DNA of 64,000 nucleotides from Aquimarina algicola. Lineage in GTDB: Bacteria; Bacteroidota; Bacteroidia; Flavobacteriales; Flavobacteriaceae. The notes beneath the pieces were generated by a model. The model made no database searches, was not told the DNA's origin, and worked only from the letters and a program-made list of their open reading frames with translations. The stretch lies in contig NZ_VFWZ01000006.1 of assembly GCF_006443095.1 (NCBI RefSeq), positions 218,158 through 282,157 of the forward strand, in the 5' to 3' direction. Position numbers and translations under genes: made by a program. Below are positions 37,664 to 45,141 of this stretch, one piece after another. Position 1 is the stretch's first letter; every line of letters begins with the position of its first letter.

Positions 37664-38224
37664 TTATTGTAGATAATACGCTACAAATTCTCTAAATAAA
37701 GAATAAAAATCTCTAAACTCAAAATATACAGGGCTTGCACTACTCACGTTTTTAATGCCTTGTTTTTTGAACAACATTTTTGTTCTCGTCAGATGAAAAT
37801 ATTGTGATACAACAATTATACTTTCGAAGTGTAAACTATCTTTTATTTTAATGGTATTCTTAACAGTTGCACGAGTATTATCTCCAAAATTATCAATAAT
37901 AATCAAAGAATCGGGAACGTTTTTTTTAACCAAATATTCCCTCATTTTATCTCCTTCATAAAAGCCTTCTTTTCCTAAACCTCCACTAACAATTATTTTT
38001 TTTACTTGCCCATTTTGGTACAATCGTAATCCACATTCTAAACGTTTTTCAAGTCGCTTCGATAGGGTACCATCTTCATTTACTTTATTACCAAGAATTA
38101 CCGCGATATCTGCATTTTCTTCACTATTTGATAATCCATCAATTGTGATAAAGGCTAAATGCCCAAAAAACCATATGAATAATACGCTTATAATTAATTT
38201 ATATTGTTGTTTTCTTTTTCTCAT
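37664..38224 (-). CDS. YdcF/SanA-family (DUF218) protein
   Basis: The protein has 186 residues with one N-terminal membrane helix (LIISVLFIWFFGHLAFITI). The DUF218 core follows: ADIAVILGNKVNEDG, then KKIIVSGGLGKEGFYEGDKM, then NTRATVKNTIKI and VVSQYFHLTRTKMLF. Relatives (SanA, ElyC, YdcF) act at the envelope, some in vancomycin tolerance or glycan-carrier metabolism. The exact reaction is unknown. Confidence 0.88.
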   Translation of the reverse strand: MRKRKQQYKLIISVLFIWFFGHLAFITIDGLSNSEENADIAVILGNKVNEDGTLSKRLEKRLECGLRLYQNGQVKKIIVSGGLGKEGFYEGDKMREYLVKKNVPDSLIIIDNFGDNTRATVKNTIKIKDSLHFESIIVVSQYFHLTRTKMLFKKQGIKNVSSASPVYFEFRDFYSLFREFVAYYLQ

Positions 38225-38310
38225 TAAATCACTATAAACACCTAGGCTATGAGTTATAGCAGGCTTCTACTCATTAACTTTTTGGTTTACAATATACCTT
38301 ATTATAATAA

Positions 38311-38344
38311 AATAACGGTTTAAATCCGTGCTCAAACCGCTATT
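38311..38344 (-). terminator. Terminator downstream of the VOC protein gene
   Basis: AATAACGGTTT and AAACCGCTATT form an 11-bp stem with a single A-C mismatch around a 12-base loop. T-rich runs on both outer sides would allow termination in both directions. On the minus strand it lies 21 bases after the VOC gene stop. Confidence 0.65.
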
Positions 38345-38365
38345 TTTTTATACGTATATAATGCT

Positions 38366-38815
38366 TTATTCTTCAGGTTTGGTATAAGTAACAATATCTA
38401 TTCCTATTCCATTTGGATCAACAATTGCAAAGTGTCGGTCTCCCCAGGGTTCGTCTCTAATTTCAACTTCAATTTTAACCCCTTTATTTTTAAGTTTTTT
38501 ATAAATTGTATCGACTTTTTCAACTTCTATTGTTAAATAAACTCCTTTTCCATTAAATGGTGTTTGAAAAATCGGTTTCTGACTTGGGTGGTTTGGCTGT
38601 AAAAAGCTAATTTCTGCTGATTTATCCGGTGTATTCATCAAAAGATAAAAGTCATTTTCAAAACGTACTCCAAAGTCTAATATATTGGTGTAGAATTCTT
38701 TAGTCTCAGTCAGTTTTTCTGTAATTATTCCTGCGTTTAGTTTCATTTTACTTTCTGTTTGTGCATTGGTCCAACTTGTGATTAATACCAATACGATTAA
38801 TACTAATGCTCTCAT
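38366..38815 (-). CDS. Secreted VOC (glyoxalase/bleomycin-resistance fold) protein
   Basis: The protein has 149 residues from the ATG at 38813-38815; an upstream in-frame TTG only adds eight residues ahead of a good signal peptide (MRALVLIVLVLITSWTNAQ). The VOC domain shows AGIITEKLTETKEFYTNILD, GKGVYLTIEVEKVDTIYKK and WGDRHFAIVDPNGIGIDIV, with potential metal ligands His and Glu/Asp. An exported VOC protein is unusual, since most are cytosolic. The AraC gene ends 70 bases further upstream of this gene on the same strand, so they may form a unit. Confidence 0.8.
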   Translation of the reverse strand: MRALVLIVLVLITSWTNAQTESKMKLNAGIITEKLTETKEFYTNILDFGVRFENDFYLLMNTPDKSAEISFLQPNHPSQKPIFQTPFNGKGVYLTIEVEKVDTIYKKLKNKGVKIEVEIRDEPWGDRHFAIVDPNGIGIDIVTYTKPEE

Positions 38816-38885
38816 TTCTAAATAGTTTTGTTTTAACAAATTTAAAATGAGGTTTTTTGTAGAAATTGTAAAAATCGGACAAAGT

Positions 38886-39698
38886 CTAATAGAATGCTTC
38901 TGAAGGTGTTATCCCATAAAATGTCTTGAAATGTTTTATAAAATGTGCTTGGTCATAAAATCCAACATCATAGTATAACTTATTTTCTTTAAGACTTTGT
39001 TTTGACGGCTTTGCATTTAGGATATGTTGAAATCGTACAACATTGCTAAATCTTTTTGAGGTTGTACCGATATAGTAGTTAAAAATCCTGCGAAGTTGCC
39101 TAGTACTTAACCCTGTTTGCAATTCTTTTTCGATATCCAAAAACCCTTTCTTTTGAAAAATAAGATGTAAAGTGTTGAAGAATCTTTTGTCATATTGAAA
39201 ATCTTGTTTTCTAACGATTTCAATTAACTTTTTATTTAATTGCTTCGTAATTTTTTCAAAAGGTTCTGATGATTTGATTTCAGATATAATCCACTTTGAA
39301 AGATCAGGCAATACATTTTGTAACCTTTGTGATTGATTACTCAAAGATTTGGCATCTACTCTAAATAGAAGTGGAAATGCAGAGGGCAAAAATCGAATAC
39401 CGATATAATTAAATGCTTTTCCAATTGGAAACTTTGTGTATTTTTTACAAAATCCCATTACAAAATTTTCTGTAGGTTGGTTATGGTTAAAAAATATGTC
39501 AATACACCCATCTGAAACAACTCTATAAATAAAAGGTTCTTTGAGTGATTTTTTGGTTTTCAGTTGCCAAAAACAGTATATAAAATTCTCAATTTCTTTA
39601 TCTGGATAATTCTCTTGGTATACTATCTCTCCATTATTAGCTTTGACGGCTGGCTGAATTGGTTTGTAGTAATTTTTTATGATTTCAAATTCTTTCAC
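38886..39698 (-). CDS. AraC-family transcriptional regulator
   Basis: The protein has 270 residues. The N-terminal sensory part resembles the DUF6597 domain (NFIYCFWQLKTKK, VVSDGCIDIFFNH, YIGIRFLPSAFPLLF). The C-terminal double helix-turn-helix runs from about 170: ELQTGLSTRQLRRIFNYYIG and VGFYDQAHFIKHFKTFYGITPSEA. The start is a GTG at 39696-39698. A pair of TTGTAC inverted half-sites lies directly upstream, suggesting self-regulation. The likely targets are itself and the VOC gene downstream; this is inference from position. Confidence 0.88.
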   Translation of the reverse strand: MKEFEIIKNYYKPIQPAVKANNGEIVYQENYPDKEIENFIYCFWQLKTKKSLKEPFIYRVVSDGCIDIFFNHNQPTENFVMGFCKKYTKFPIGKAFNYIGIRFLPSAFPLLFRVDAKSLSNQSQRLQNVLPDLSKWIISEIKSSEPFEKITKQLNKKLIEIVRKQDFQYDKRFFNTLHLIFQKKGFLDIEKELQTGLSTRQLRRIFNYYIGTTSKRFSNVVRFQHILNAKPSKQSLKENKLYYDVGFYDQAHFIKHFKTFYGITPSEAFY

Positions 39699-40073
39699 TT
39701 CTCATTTTGTACGCATTATGTACAACTCTTAGTATAATGCATTAGGAAAGGATAAATTTTCTAGTTTGCAATAAGCCAAAATATCGTACTTTATTTTACC
39801 TATTATTAAAAATCAAATTATTGATTTGTCGTCGGTTATAGATCATTACACTTTAAGTTAAACACCTACTCAGTATTAAAAATAGTTTTTGTACCTGTTG
39901 TACAATAGTGCTAAAAATAGTAATTTTTAGATTCGTAATAAAATATTATATTTTTAATGTATAGCTTGTCAAAGTACCTTATGAAAATATCATCTGTAGC
40001 CGGTTCTAATAATAAATTCTTTGAATTAAAAGAAAATTATTTCATTGGCAATTTCAAGATTAAAAAATAAAAT
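39699..40073. promoter_or_regulatory. Regulatory intergenic region with repeated TTGTAC half-sites
   Basis: TTGTAC (39707-39712) and GTACAA (39720-39725) form an inverted repeat with 7-base spacing just before the AraC start. A second cluster, TTGTAC (39889-39894) and the palindrome TTGTACAA (39898-39905), lies about 180 bases further on. No gene is seen in these 375 bases. The motif could be the AraC regulator's own binding site, acting also on the plus-strand lipoprotein gene at 40074. Confidence 0.4.
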
Positions 40074-40523
40074 ATGAACTTAAAATCAATAATGAAAGTA
40101 CGTAATATTATCATTATAGCCCTCTTAATAACTAGTACAGGGTGTAAAATATCAAAACAAATATCTCAACATAAAATTAGTTGGCTTAACGGAACCTGGC
40201 AGGGTACTGGATATCAAATCGATCTCGAAAATGATAATGAGTGGTCGATTCTTTTGGAAATAGATACCAATAATCAATTGTATACAATAGCCTATCCAAG
40301 TTTGAATTGCTCAGGGAAATGGAAATTAATTAAATCCTCAAAAGACCAAGCAACTTTTGAAGAGTTAATTGAACTAAATACCGTTGATTGCACACAAAAT
40401 GGAAAAGTTATACTTTCAAAAGTTGACGATGACCATGTGATATTCTCTTATTTTTATACCAATACTAAATTTGGTAATACTAAAAAAGCTTCTGCATTTT
40501 CAACATTAGAAAAACAAAAATAA
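40074..40523 (+). CDS. Lipocalin-like lipoprotein of unknown function
   Basis: The protein has 149 residues with lipobox STGC (Cys24). A second ATG six codons in (40092) gives an equally good signal peptide. The mature domain begins with WLNGTWQGTGYQID and continues with alternating strands (YTIAYPSLNCSGKWKLIKSS, VILSKVDDDHVIFSYFYT), as in small lipocalin/avidin-like barrels. Two cysteines (in LNCSG and VDCTQ) may form a disulfide. No name can be given. Confidence 0.75.
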   Translation: MNLKSIMKVRNIIIIALLITSTGCKISKQISQHKISWLNGTWQGTGYQIDLENDNEWSILLEIDTNNQLYTIAYPSLNCSGKWKLIKSSKDQATFEELIELNTVDCTQNGKVILSKVDDDHVIFSYFYTNTKFGNTKKASAFSTLEKQK

Positions 40524-40546
40524 ATCTAGTGTATACAATAAAATGA

Positions 40547-40717
40547 CTATGATTTATCATTAGAATACACTCCACTAGAAGGACGATCTTTTGGATCAGT
40601 TTCTCTGGATAGTACAAATGCACAATTTGTACCACCACCGTAAATACTCAGTTGATTTTTTATACTATACTTTGAAAAAGTATATATTGAACATTGTTGT
40701 TTTTGTCTGTAACTGTA
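40547..40717 (-). pseudogene. Possible gene remnant downstream of the unknown operon
   Basis: An open frame without a start codon ends with IYGGGTNCAFVLSRETDPKD and a short polar tail before a TAG stop. The composition is protein-like. It follows the three-gene unknown operon on the same strand and may be the end of a lost fourth gene or of an older gene. Chance cannot be excluded. Confidence 0.3.
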
Positions 40718-40740
40718 TCATTTTTTAATCTATCAATTGA

Positions 40741-40998
40741 TTACTCTTCTCCATTCTTTTGGTTTTTTGTAGAAGGAAAATAATGTCGAAATGCCTGATG
40801 AATGACAAAACCAAATATAGCTTCGAGGGTTGCCAAAGCAGTTGTCTTTTCCCATGATTGATCACATTGCAGAAGAAAAACCAAAATAGTTACCATAATA
40901 CCCACAATGGTTAGAGACAATAATGTCTTAACAATCAGATTTGTAATCGACTTATAAACCTCTACCTGTCTGTTTGTTAGATTTTTAATGTTTCTCAT
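40741..40998 (-). CDS. Small two-helix membrane protein (unknown operon, gene 3)
   Basis: The protein has 85 residues with two predicted membrane helices: LIVKTLLSLTIVGIMVTILVF and a less hydrophobic TALATLEAIFGFVIHQAF. The N-terminus is polar and basic (RNIKNLTNRQVEVYKS) and the tail is charged (STKNQKNGEE). Its ATG overlaps the TGA of gene 2 (ATGA). I recognise no family; the size and shape would also fit a small pore-forming or signalling partner, but that is speculation. Confidence 0.75.
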   Translation of the reverse strand: MRNIKNLTNRQVEVYKSITNLIVKTLLSLTIVGIMVTILVFLLQCDQSWEKTTALATLEAIFGFVIHQAFRHYFPSTKNQKNGEE

Positions 40999-41327
40999 TT
41001 GGTTAACTGATAAAATTCGGTGATGTGTATCTCTTCTTTCTCAAATACAAACTTATCTCGTTCTAGATCTGCACACAAATCACAAATAATCTCATCATCT
41101 ATTTCAGACCTTTTGTTATAAGAGTGTATTAATCTGCCACAATCGTCATTTGTACAAAACACACCCACTTTTTTTCTAAAAAACCTCTCTTTTACAGCCA
41201 TTTCACAAAAAAATCTTGCCATTCGATACGGAATTTTGAAAAAGCTTCTAATATTTTCGACATAAATCCTGTCAGGATCTGTTTGCTCTATAAGCTCTGC
41301 TCTTTTTTGTATAAACTTTTGTAGCAT
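40995..41327 (-). CDS. Small zinc-ribbon-like protein (unknown operon, gene 2)
   Basis: The protein has 110 residues. The N-terminal half is basic and helical (RSFFKIPYRMARFFCEMAVK) and could be a winged-helix or membrane-facing segment. The middle has CTNDDCGRL and CDLCADL, that is CxxxxC and CxxC about 25 residues apart, which could bind zinc. Gene 3 overlaps its end by 4 bases, and gene 1 ends 6 bases upstream. No family was recognised. Confidence 0.72.
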   Translation of the reverse strand: MLQKFIQKRAELIEQTDPDRIYVENIRSFFKIPYRMARFFCEMAVKERFFRKKVGVFCTNDDCGRLIHSYNKRSEIDDEIICDLCADLERDKFVFEKEEIHITEFYQLTK

Positions 41328-41333
41328 TCTTTT

Positions 41334-42179
41334 TTAATTTTTTGATAGAATTAAATTTACCAATTCTACAATGGCATTATTAGTATCAGAAAATCTACTA
41401 ATTGATATTTTTCCCTTAAAAGGTTCTATTGCAAACCTTTTTACAACCGAGGTTTTATCTAAAACTTTTAAAACTTTTTTATCTATTGGCGAAGCCATTA
41501 TTTTTTGATAAACATCCGGATAAATCACTTTTAATGTATTGGCTTCATCCATTGCTTCTGTAGAGGTTGACTTTGATTTTTTAAACTTTACATAAGCAGC
41601 ATCTACATAATCCTCATGCCACAAAGCTTTGATACCTTTATTAAGATCAGAAGATACCACTGATATGCCTTTTGGCAAAGATTCATTAATCTGATCAATA
41701 TACATACTTTCATCTAATCTCTTTGTAAGCAGCACCAAAGTATCACCGTTGTAATTAGAAATCGATCGTTCCAATATATTAATACTTATGATCAAATAGC
41801 CTTCATAGCTTCTAATCTGAGTAGGTACATAAAAATGTATTTGTTCTTTTTGGTTCTTACTGGAATTAAAGACATCATATGTAGCTGTAAAAAGCAAATT
41901 ATATGCTTTTTGGCCTTCTATCTGTGCATTACTTACAAAATACTTAGGTACAGGCGTCCAATTTGATTGTAACTTATGATTTGGAGAGACTACATATATA
42001 TGTTGCTTTAAAAACCCAAAATTCTGAAAACAAAAACTAATGATCTCAGCTTCAGAAAAAGAAGTCATAATTTTAATGATCAACTTTTCTCTCTTTACTT
42101 CATTTAAACTAAAATGCTGTTTTAAAACTTTTACAGGAAAAGCCTCTAATAATCTGAAAAGTAATTTTTCTGTTTCCAA
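41334..42179 (-). CDS. Protein of unknown function (unknown operon, gene 1)
   Basis: The protein has 281 residues with no signal peptide or membrane helix. The start is a TTG at 42177-42179; no in-frame ATG precedes MTSFSEAEII at residue 38. Residues 1-70 are helical, the middle is beta-rich (QIHFYVPTQIRSYEGYLIIS) and the C-terminal quarter is basic then mixed (YVKFKKSKSTSTEAMDEA). It is most likely cytosolic. Tight spacing with genes 2 and 3 implies one function in common. I cannot assign a fold or role. Confidence 0.72.
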   Translation of the reverse strand: METEKLLFRLLEAFPVKVLKQHFSLNEVKREKLIIKIMTSFSEAEIISFCFQNFGFLKQHIYVVSPNHKLQSNWTPVPKYFVSNAQIEGQKAYNLLFTATYDVFNSSKNQKEQIHFYVPTQIRSYEGYLIISINILERSISNYNGDTLVLLTKRLDESMYIDQINESLPKGISVVSSDLNKGIKALWHEDYVDAAYVKFKKSKSTSTEAMDEANTLKVIYPDVYQKIMASPIDKKVLKVLDKTSVVKRFAIEPFKGKISISRFSDTNNAIVELVNLILSKN

Positions 42180-42591
42180 TATGCTTTGATTTGTGTGTAA
42201 AGAAGTCTTATATCAAGAACTACCAAGGTCAATATAACAAATTAAAAGTTCTTTTTACAGATACTATAAAATTCTAATTTTACTCTATAAAATAACACTT
42301 TAAAAATAAAAAATCATAATAGATTAAGAGATATTTTTAATGGTTTATCGTACTATTTTTTAGCAAAAAACCTCACAAGATTTTTTCTTACCTCATAACT
42401 ACAGCTACAACAAAATAATTATTAATGAATATGATTATTCAATTGATTGTAAGTGCTTTTAATAAAAATCAATACTCTAGAGCGATATTAATCACTAAAT
42501 TATAATATATATATTCTTCATTATTCAAACAAAAGTACATTGTACTTAAAATCATAAAATGGACTATATTTAGCCCATAATTATTTATGTG
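42180..42591. other. Intergenic region between the unknown operon and cvpA
   Basis: About 410 bases without a gene. A 15-base near-palindrome AAGTACATTGTACTT lies at 42533-42547, and a near-consensus -7 box TATATTTA at 42565-42572 probably serves cvpA, whose ATG is 20 bases further. For the divergent unknown operon no exact promoter box was found. Confidence 0.4.
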
Positions 42592-43104
42592 ATGAATTAT
42601 ATCGATATTATACTTGGTATTCTACTCTTATGGGGATTAATTAAAGGGCTTAGCAAAGGTTTCTTTGCTTCATTAGCATCTTTGGTCGCTCTGGTAGTAG
42701 GTATTTATATTGCAGTACATTTTTCTCATATTGTTGGAGAATACCTAAAACAATATGTAGACTGGCAAGAAAACGCTCTAAAACTAGCAGCCTTTGCCTT
42801 AACTTTTATACTAGTTGTTATTGGGATATCTCTAGCAGGTAAGTTACTTACAAAAATTGCTGATTATGCTGCATTAGGCATCGTCAACAAAATTCTTGGA
42901 GGACTCTTTGGGTTGCTTAAAGTAGCTTTTATTGCCAGTGTTATTATAATTTTTATTGATGCAATTAATAGAAATATTACTATTATAAAAAAAGAAACTT
43001 TACAATCTTCTATACTTTATGGTCCGGTAAGCAAATTAGCTCCTATGGTTTTACCTAATATAATATTTCAAGAAGATACAGAAGATAACAAAACAGAAGT
43101 TTAA
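42592..43104 (+). CDS. CvpA-family membrane protein
   Basis: The protein has 170 residues from the ATG at 42592, with a GTG one codon earlier as an alternative. It has four hydrophobic helices. The start NYIDIILGILLLWGLIKGLSKG and the motif GIVNKILGGLFGLLKVAFI are typical of CvpA/colicin V production proteins. The family's function is unclear; some members affect envelope integrity. Its stop overlaps the convergent SulP gene by 4 bases. Confidence 0.88.
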   Translation: MNYIDIILGILLLWGLIKGLSKGFFASLASLVALVVGIYIAVHFSHIVGEYLKQYVDWQENALKLAAFALTFILVVIGISLAGKLLTKIADYAALGIVNKILGGLFGLLKVAFIASVIIIFIDAINRNITIIKKETLQSSILYGPVSKLAPMVLPNIIFQEDTEDNKTEV

Positions 43105-44957
43105 TTTTTTTGTCCTATAATCTTACTTACATATTCCATACAAGAATCAAAATCATTAAAAACATGTTCTTCTGGGATAAGGTCAGGAATGATATCTATA
43201 TTTTTAACCAAATAAAGTGGTTGTTTTTGGATCCCGATGATACACGCTTTAACTCCATTCTGTATTAGGTTTAAAATAATCTCTTCTAGAGCATACAAAC
43301 CGGATTGATCTATATATGGCACTCTGTCCATTCTTAGAATTACATATTTAGCCGACGATGGAATCTGTTTTGATAATTGTTGTAACTCACTCGTAGACCC
43401 AAAAAATATTGGTCCATTAAAATGTTTTATAAATGTCTGTTCTCTGAGTTCTGCAGGAATTATTGTTTCTTCTTGGTCTGATTGTTCATCTGTATCATGA
43501 TCTTCTGCGTCGTTTAAGGGTTCTATTTTTGAGTTTTCTGCTGTCACATCTCCCATTTTCTTCATAAAAATCAAACATGACAACAATAATCCTATTCCCA
43601 CGGCATATACAAGGTTCCAAAATACAGATAAAACTAGTACTATAATCATGACAACAACCTCAATTTTTGGCATATGCGGTATCGCTTTTAACCCTCTATA
43701 ATCCATAACACCTATACCCACTGTAATAAGGATCCCCGCTAATACTGCAGCTGGTATTTGAGAGGCTATAGGACCAAGGACCAATAATGTTAATAATAGC
43801 AGTATACCAGCTATCATTCCAGAAAGTTTTGTCTTTCCTCCTGCATTGATATTTACTACAGTACGTATTGTTGCTCCTGCCCCGGGAATACCTCCAAAAA
43901 GTGCAGCTATACTATTACCAATCCCTTGACCAACAAGTTCTTTGTTGGGTTTGTGTTTTGTCTTGGTCATATTATCTGCAACTATAGAGGTTAATAAAGA
44001 ATCTATTGCTCCCAAAAATGCTAATGATAATGCTGTAAAAATGTAAGGCATTACTGCACCTATGCTAAATGTAGAAAACATAGAAAGATACAATTTAGGA
44101 AAACCACTAGGGATTTCTTCTATAGGCCTGTATTCTAATTTGAAACCATATGCTACCCCAGAGACGAGCACTAAGGCAACCAGTGTACTGGGTATTGCTG
44201 TGGTAATCTTCTTGAAACCATAAATAATCACTACTGTAATCAAACAAAGTGCTAATTCAAGGTAATTGATATTAGACAATGCGTTAGGAAGACTTTTGAT
44301 TGCTCCTATAACTCCCGATGCTTCGTTTTTGGCTAGGCTTGTGGCCTCTAACTGTACTTGTTCACTAGAAATACCTTCAGCCTTCTTTATAGTTTCTTTA
44401 AAACTCTCCAAAACCAAAATACCTTCTTCGGCTTCTTCTTTAAGTATTTTTTCTAAAATAACTTCTTCGGCTTGAGGTATGAATGTTTTTACAAAGTCAC
44501 TATCTTCTTTGGGGTAATACCCTAATGCCGGCAAAAATTGAGTGATTAGAATCATGACTCCGATAGCAGTCATAAATCCTGATACAACCGGATAGGGGAT
44601 ATATTTTATGTATTTACCAATGCCTATCAAGCCCAAACCTATCTGAATGATTCCGGCGAGTAAAAAAACGGTTAAAATAATAGGCATTGCCTTGGCAACA
44701 TCGCCCTCATTTACTGCAATCAAACCAGAGATAACTAACATACTCACTGCGGTCATTGGAGCTGTTGGACCAGAAATTTGAGTATTCGTACCACCAAATA
44801 GTGCTGCAAAAAAACTAATAAAAATAGCTCCATATAATCCTGCGCTAGGGCCTAAGCCAGAAGATACACCAAAAGCTAAGGCTAGTGGAAGGGCTACAAT
44901 ACCTGCTGTTAATCCACCGAATAGATCTCCTTTAAGGTGAGCAAAAAATCCTTTCAT
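43101..44957 (-). CDS. SulP-family anion transporter with STAS domain and extra loop
   Basis: The protein has 618 residues from the ATG at 44955-44957; the frame is open to a TTG ten codons upstream. SulP hallmarks are GGLTAGIVALPLALAFG, GGTNTQISGPTAPMTAV and NSIAALFGGIPGAGATIRT. The C-terminal STAS domain begins near 505 (HFNGPIFFGSTSELQQL, YIDQSGLYALEEII). Residues about 149-230 form an unusually long acidic, helical insertion (EEVILEKILKEEAEEG) between membrane helices. Family members carry sulfate or bicarbonate; the resemblance to BicA-like Na+/HCO3- carriers is suggestive only. Confidence 0.88.
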   Translation of the reverse strand: MKGFFAHLKGDLFGGLTAGIVALPLALAFGVSSGLGPSAGLYGAIFISFFAALFGGTNTQISGPTAPMTAVSMLVISGLIAVNEGDVAKAMPIILTVFLLAGIIQIGLGLIGIGKYIKYIPYPVVSGFMTAIGVMILITQFLPALGYYPKEDSDFVKTFIPQAEEVILEKILKEEAEEGILVLESFKETIKKAEGISSEQVQLEATSLAKNEASGVIGAIKSLPNALSNINYLELALCLITVVIIYGFKKITTAIPSTLVALVLVSGVAYGFKLEYRPIEEIPSGFPKLYLSMFSTFSIGAVMPYIFTALSLAFLGAIDSLLTSIVADNMTKTKHKPNKELVGQGIGNSIAALFGGIPGAGATIRTVVNINAGGKTKLSGMIAGILLLLTLLVLGPIASQIPAAVLAGILITVGIGVMDYRGLKAIPHMPKIEVVVMIIVLVLSVFWNLVYAVGIGLLLSCLIFMKKMGDVTAENSKIEPLNDAEDHDTDEQSDQEETIIPAELREQTFIKHFNGPIFFGSTSELQQLSKQIPSSAKYVILRMDRVPYIDQSGLYALEEIILNLIQNGVKACIIGIQKQPLYLVKNIDIIPDLIPEEHVFNDFDSCMEYVSKIIGQKN

Positions 44958-45022
44958 TACAGTATAATTTTCTTTTTGTACAAACAATATTAGTAAAACT
45001 TTAATAAAGTTATTGAAATAAA

Positions 45023-45058
45023 AATAGGTATCTAAAAAAATAGTTTTAGATACCTATT
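45023..45058 (-). terminator. Terminator between the two SulP genes
   Basis: AATAGGTATCTAAAA and TTTTAGATACCTATT are perfect 15-base complements around a 6-base loop, and the minus strand continues with TTTTTATTTC. It lies 84 bases after the stop of the second SulP gene and separates the two transcription units. Confidence 0.8.
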
Positions 45059-45141
45059 GTATATTGACCATCTTATTGTTTGATTAATTTATATCATAAG
45101 TTTTCATGATATTTTTTACAATTACGATAACGATAATGTTT

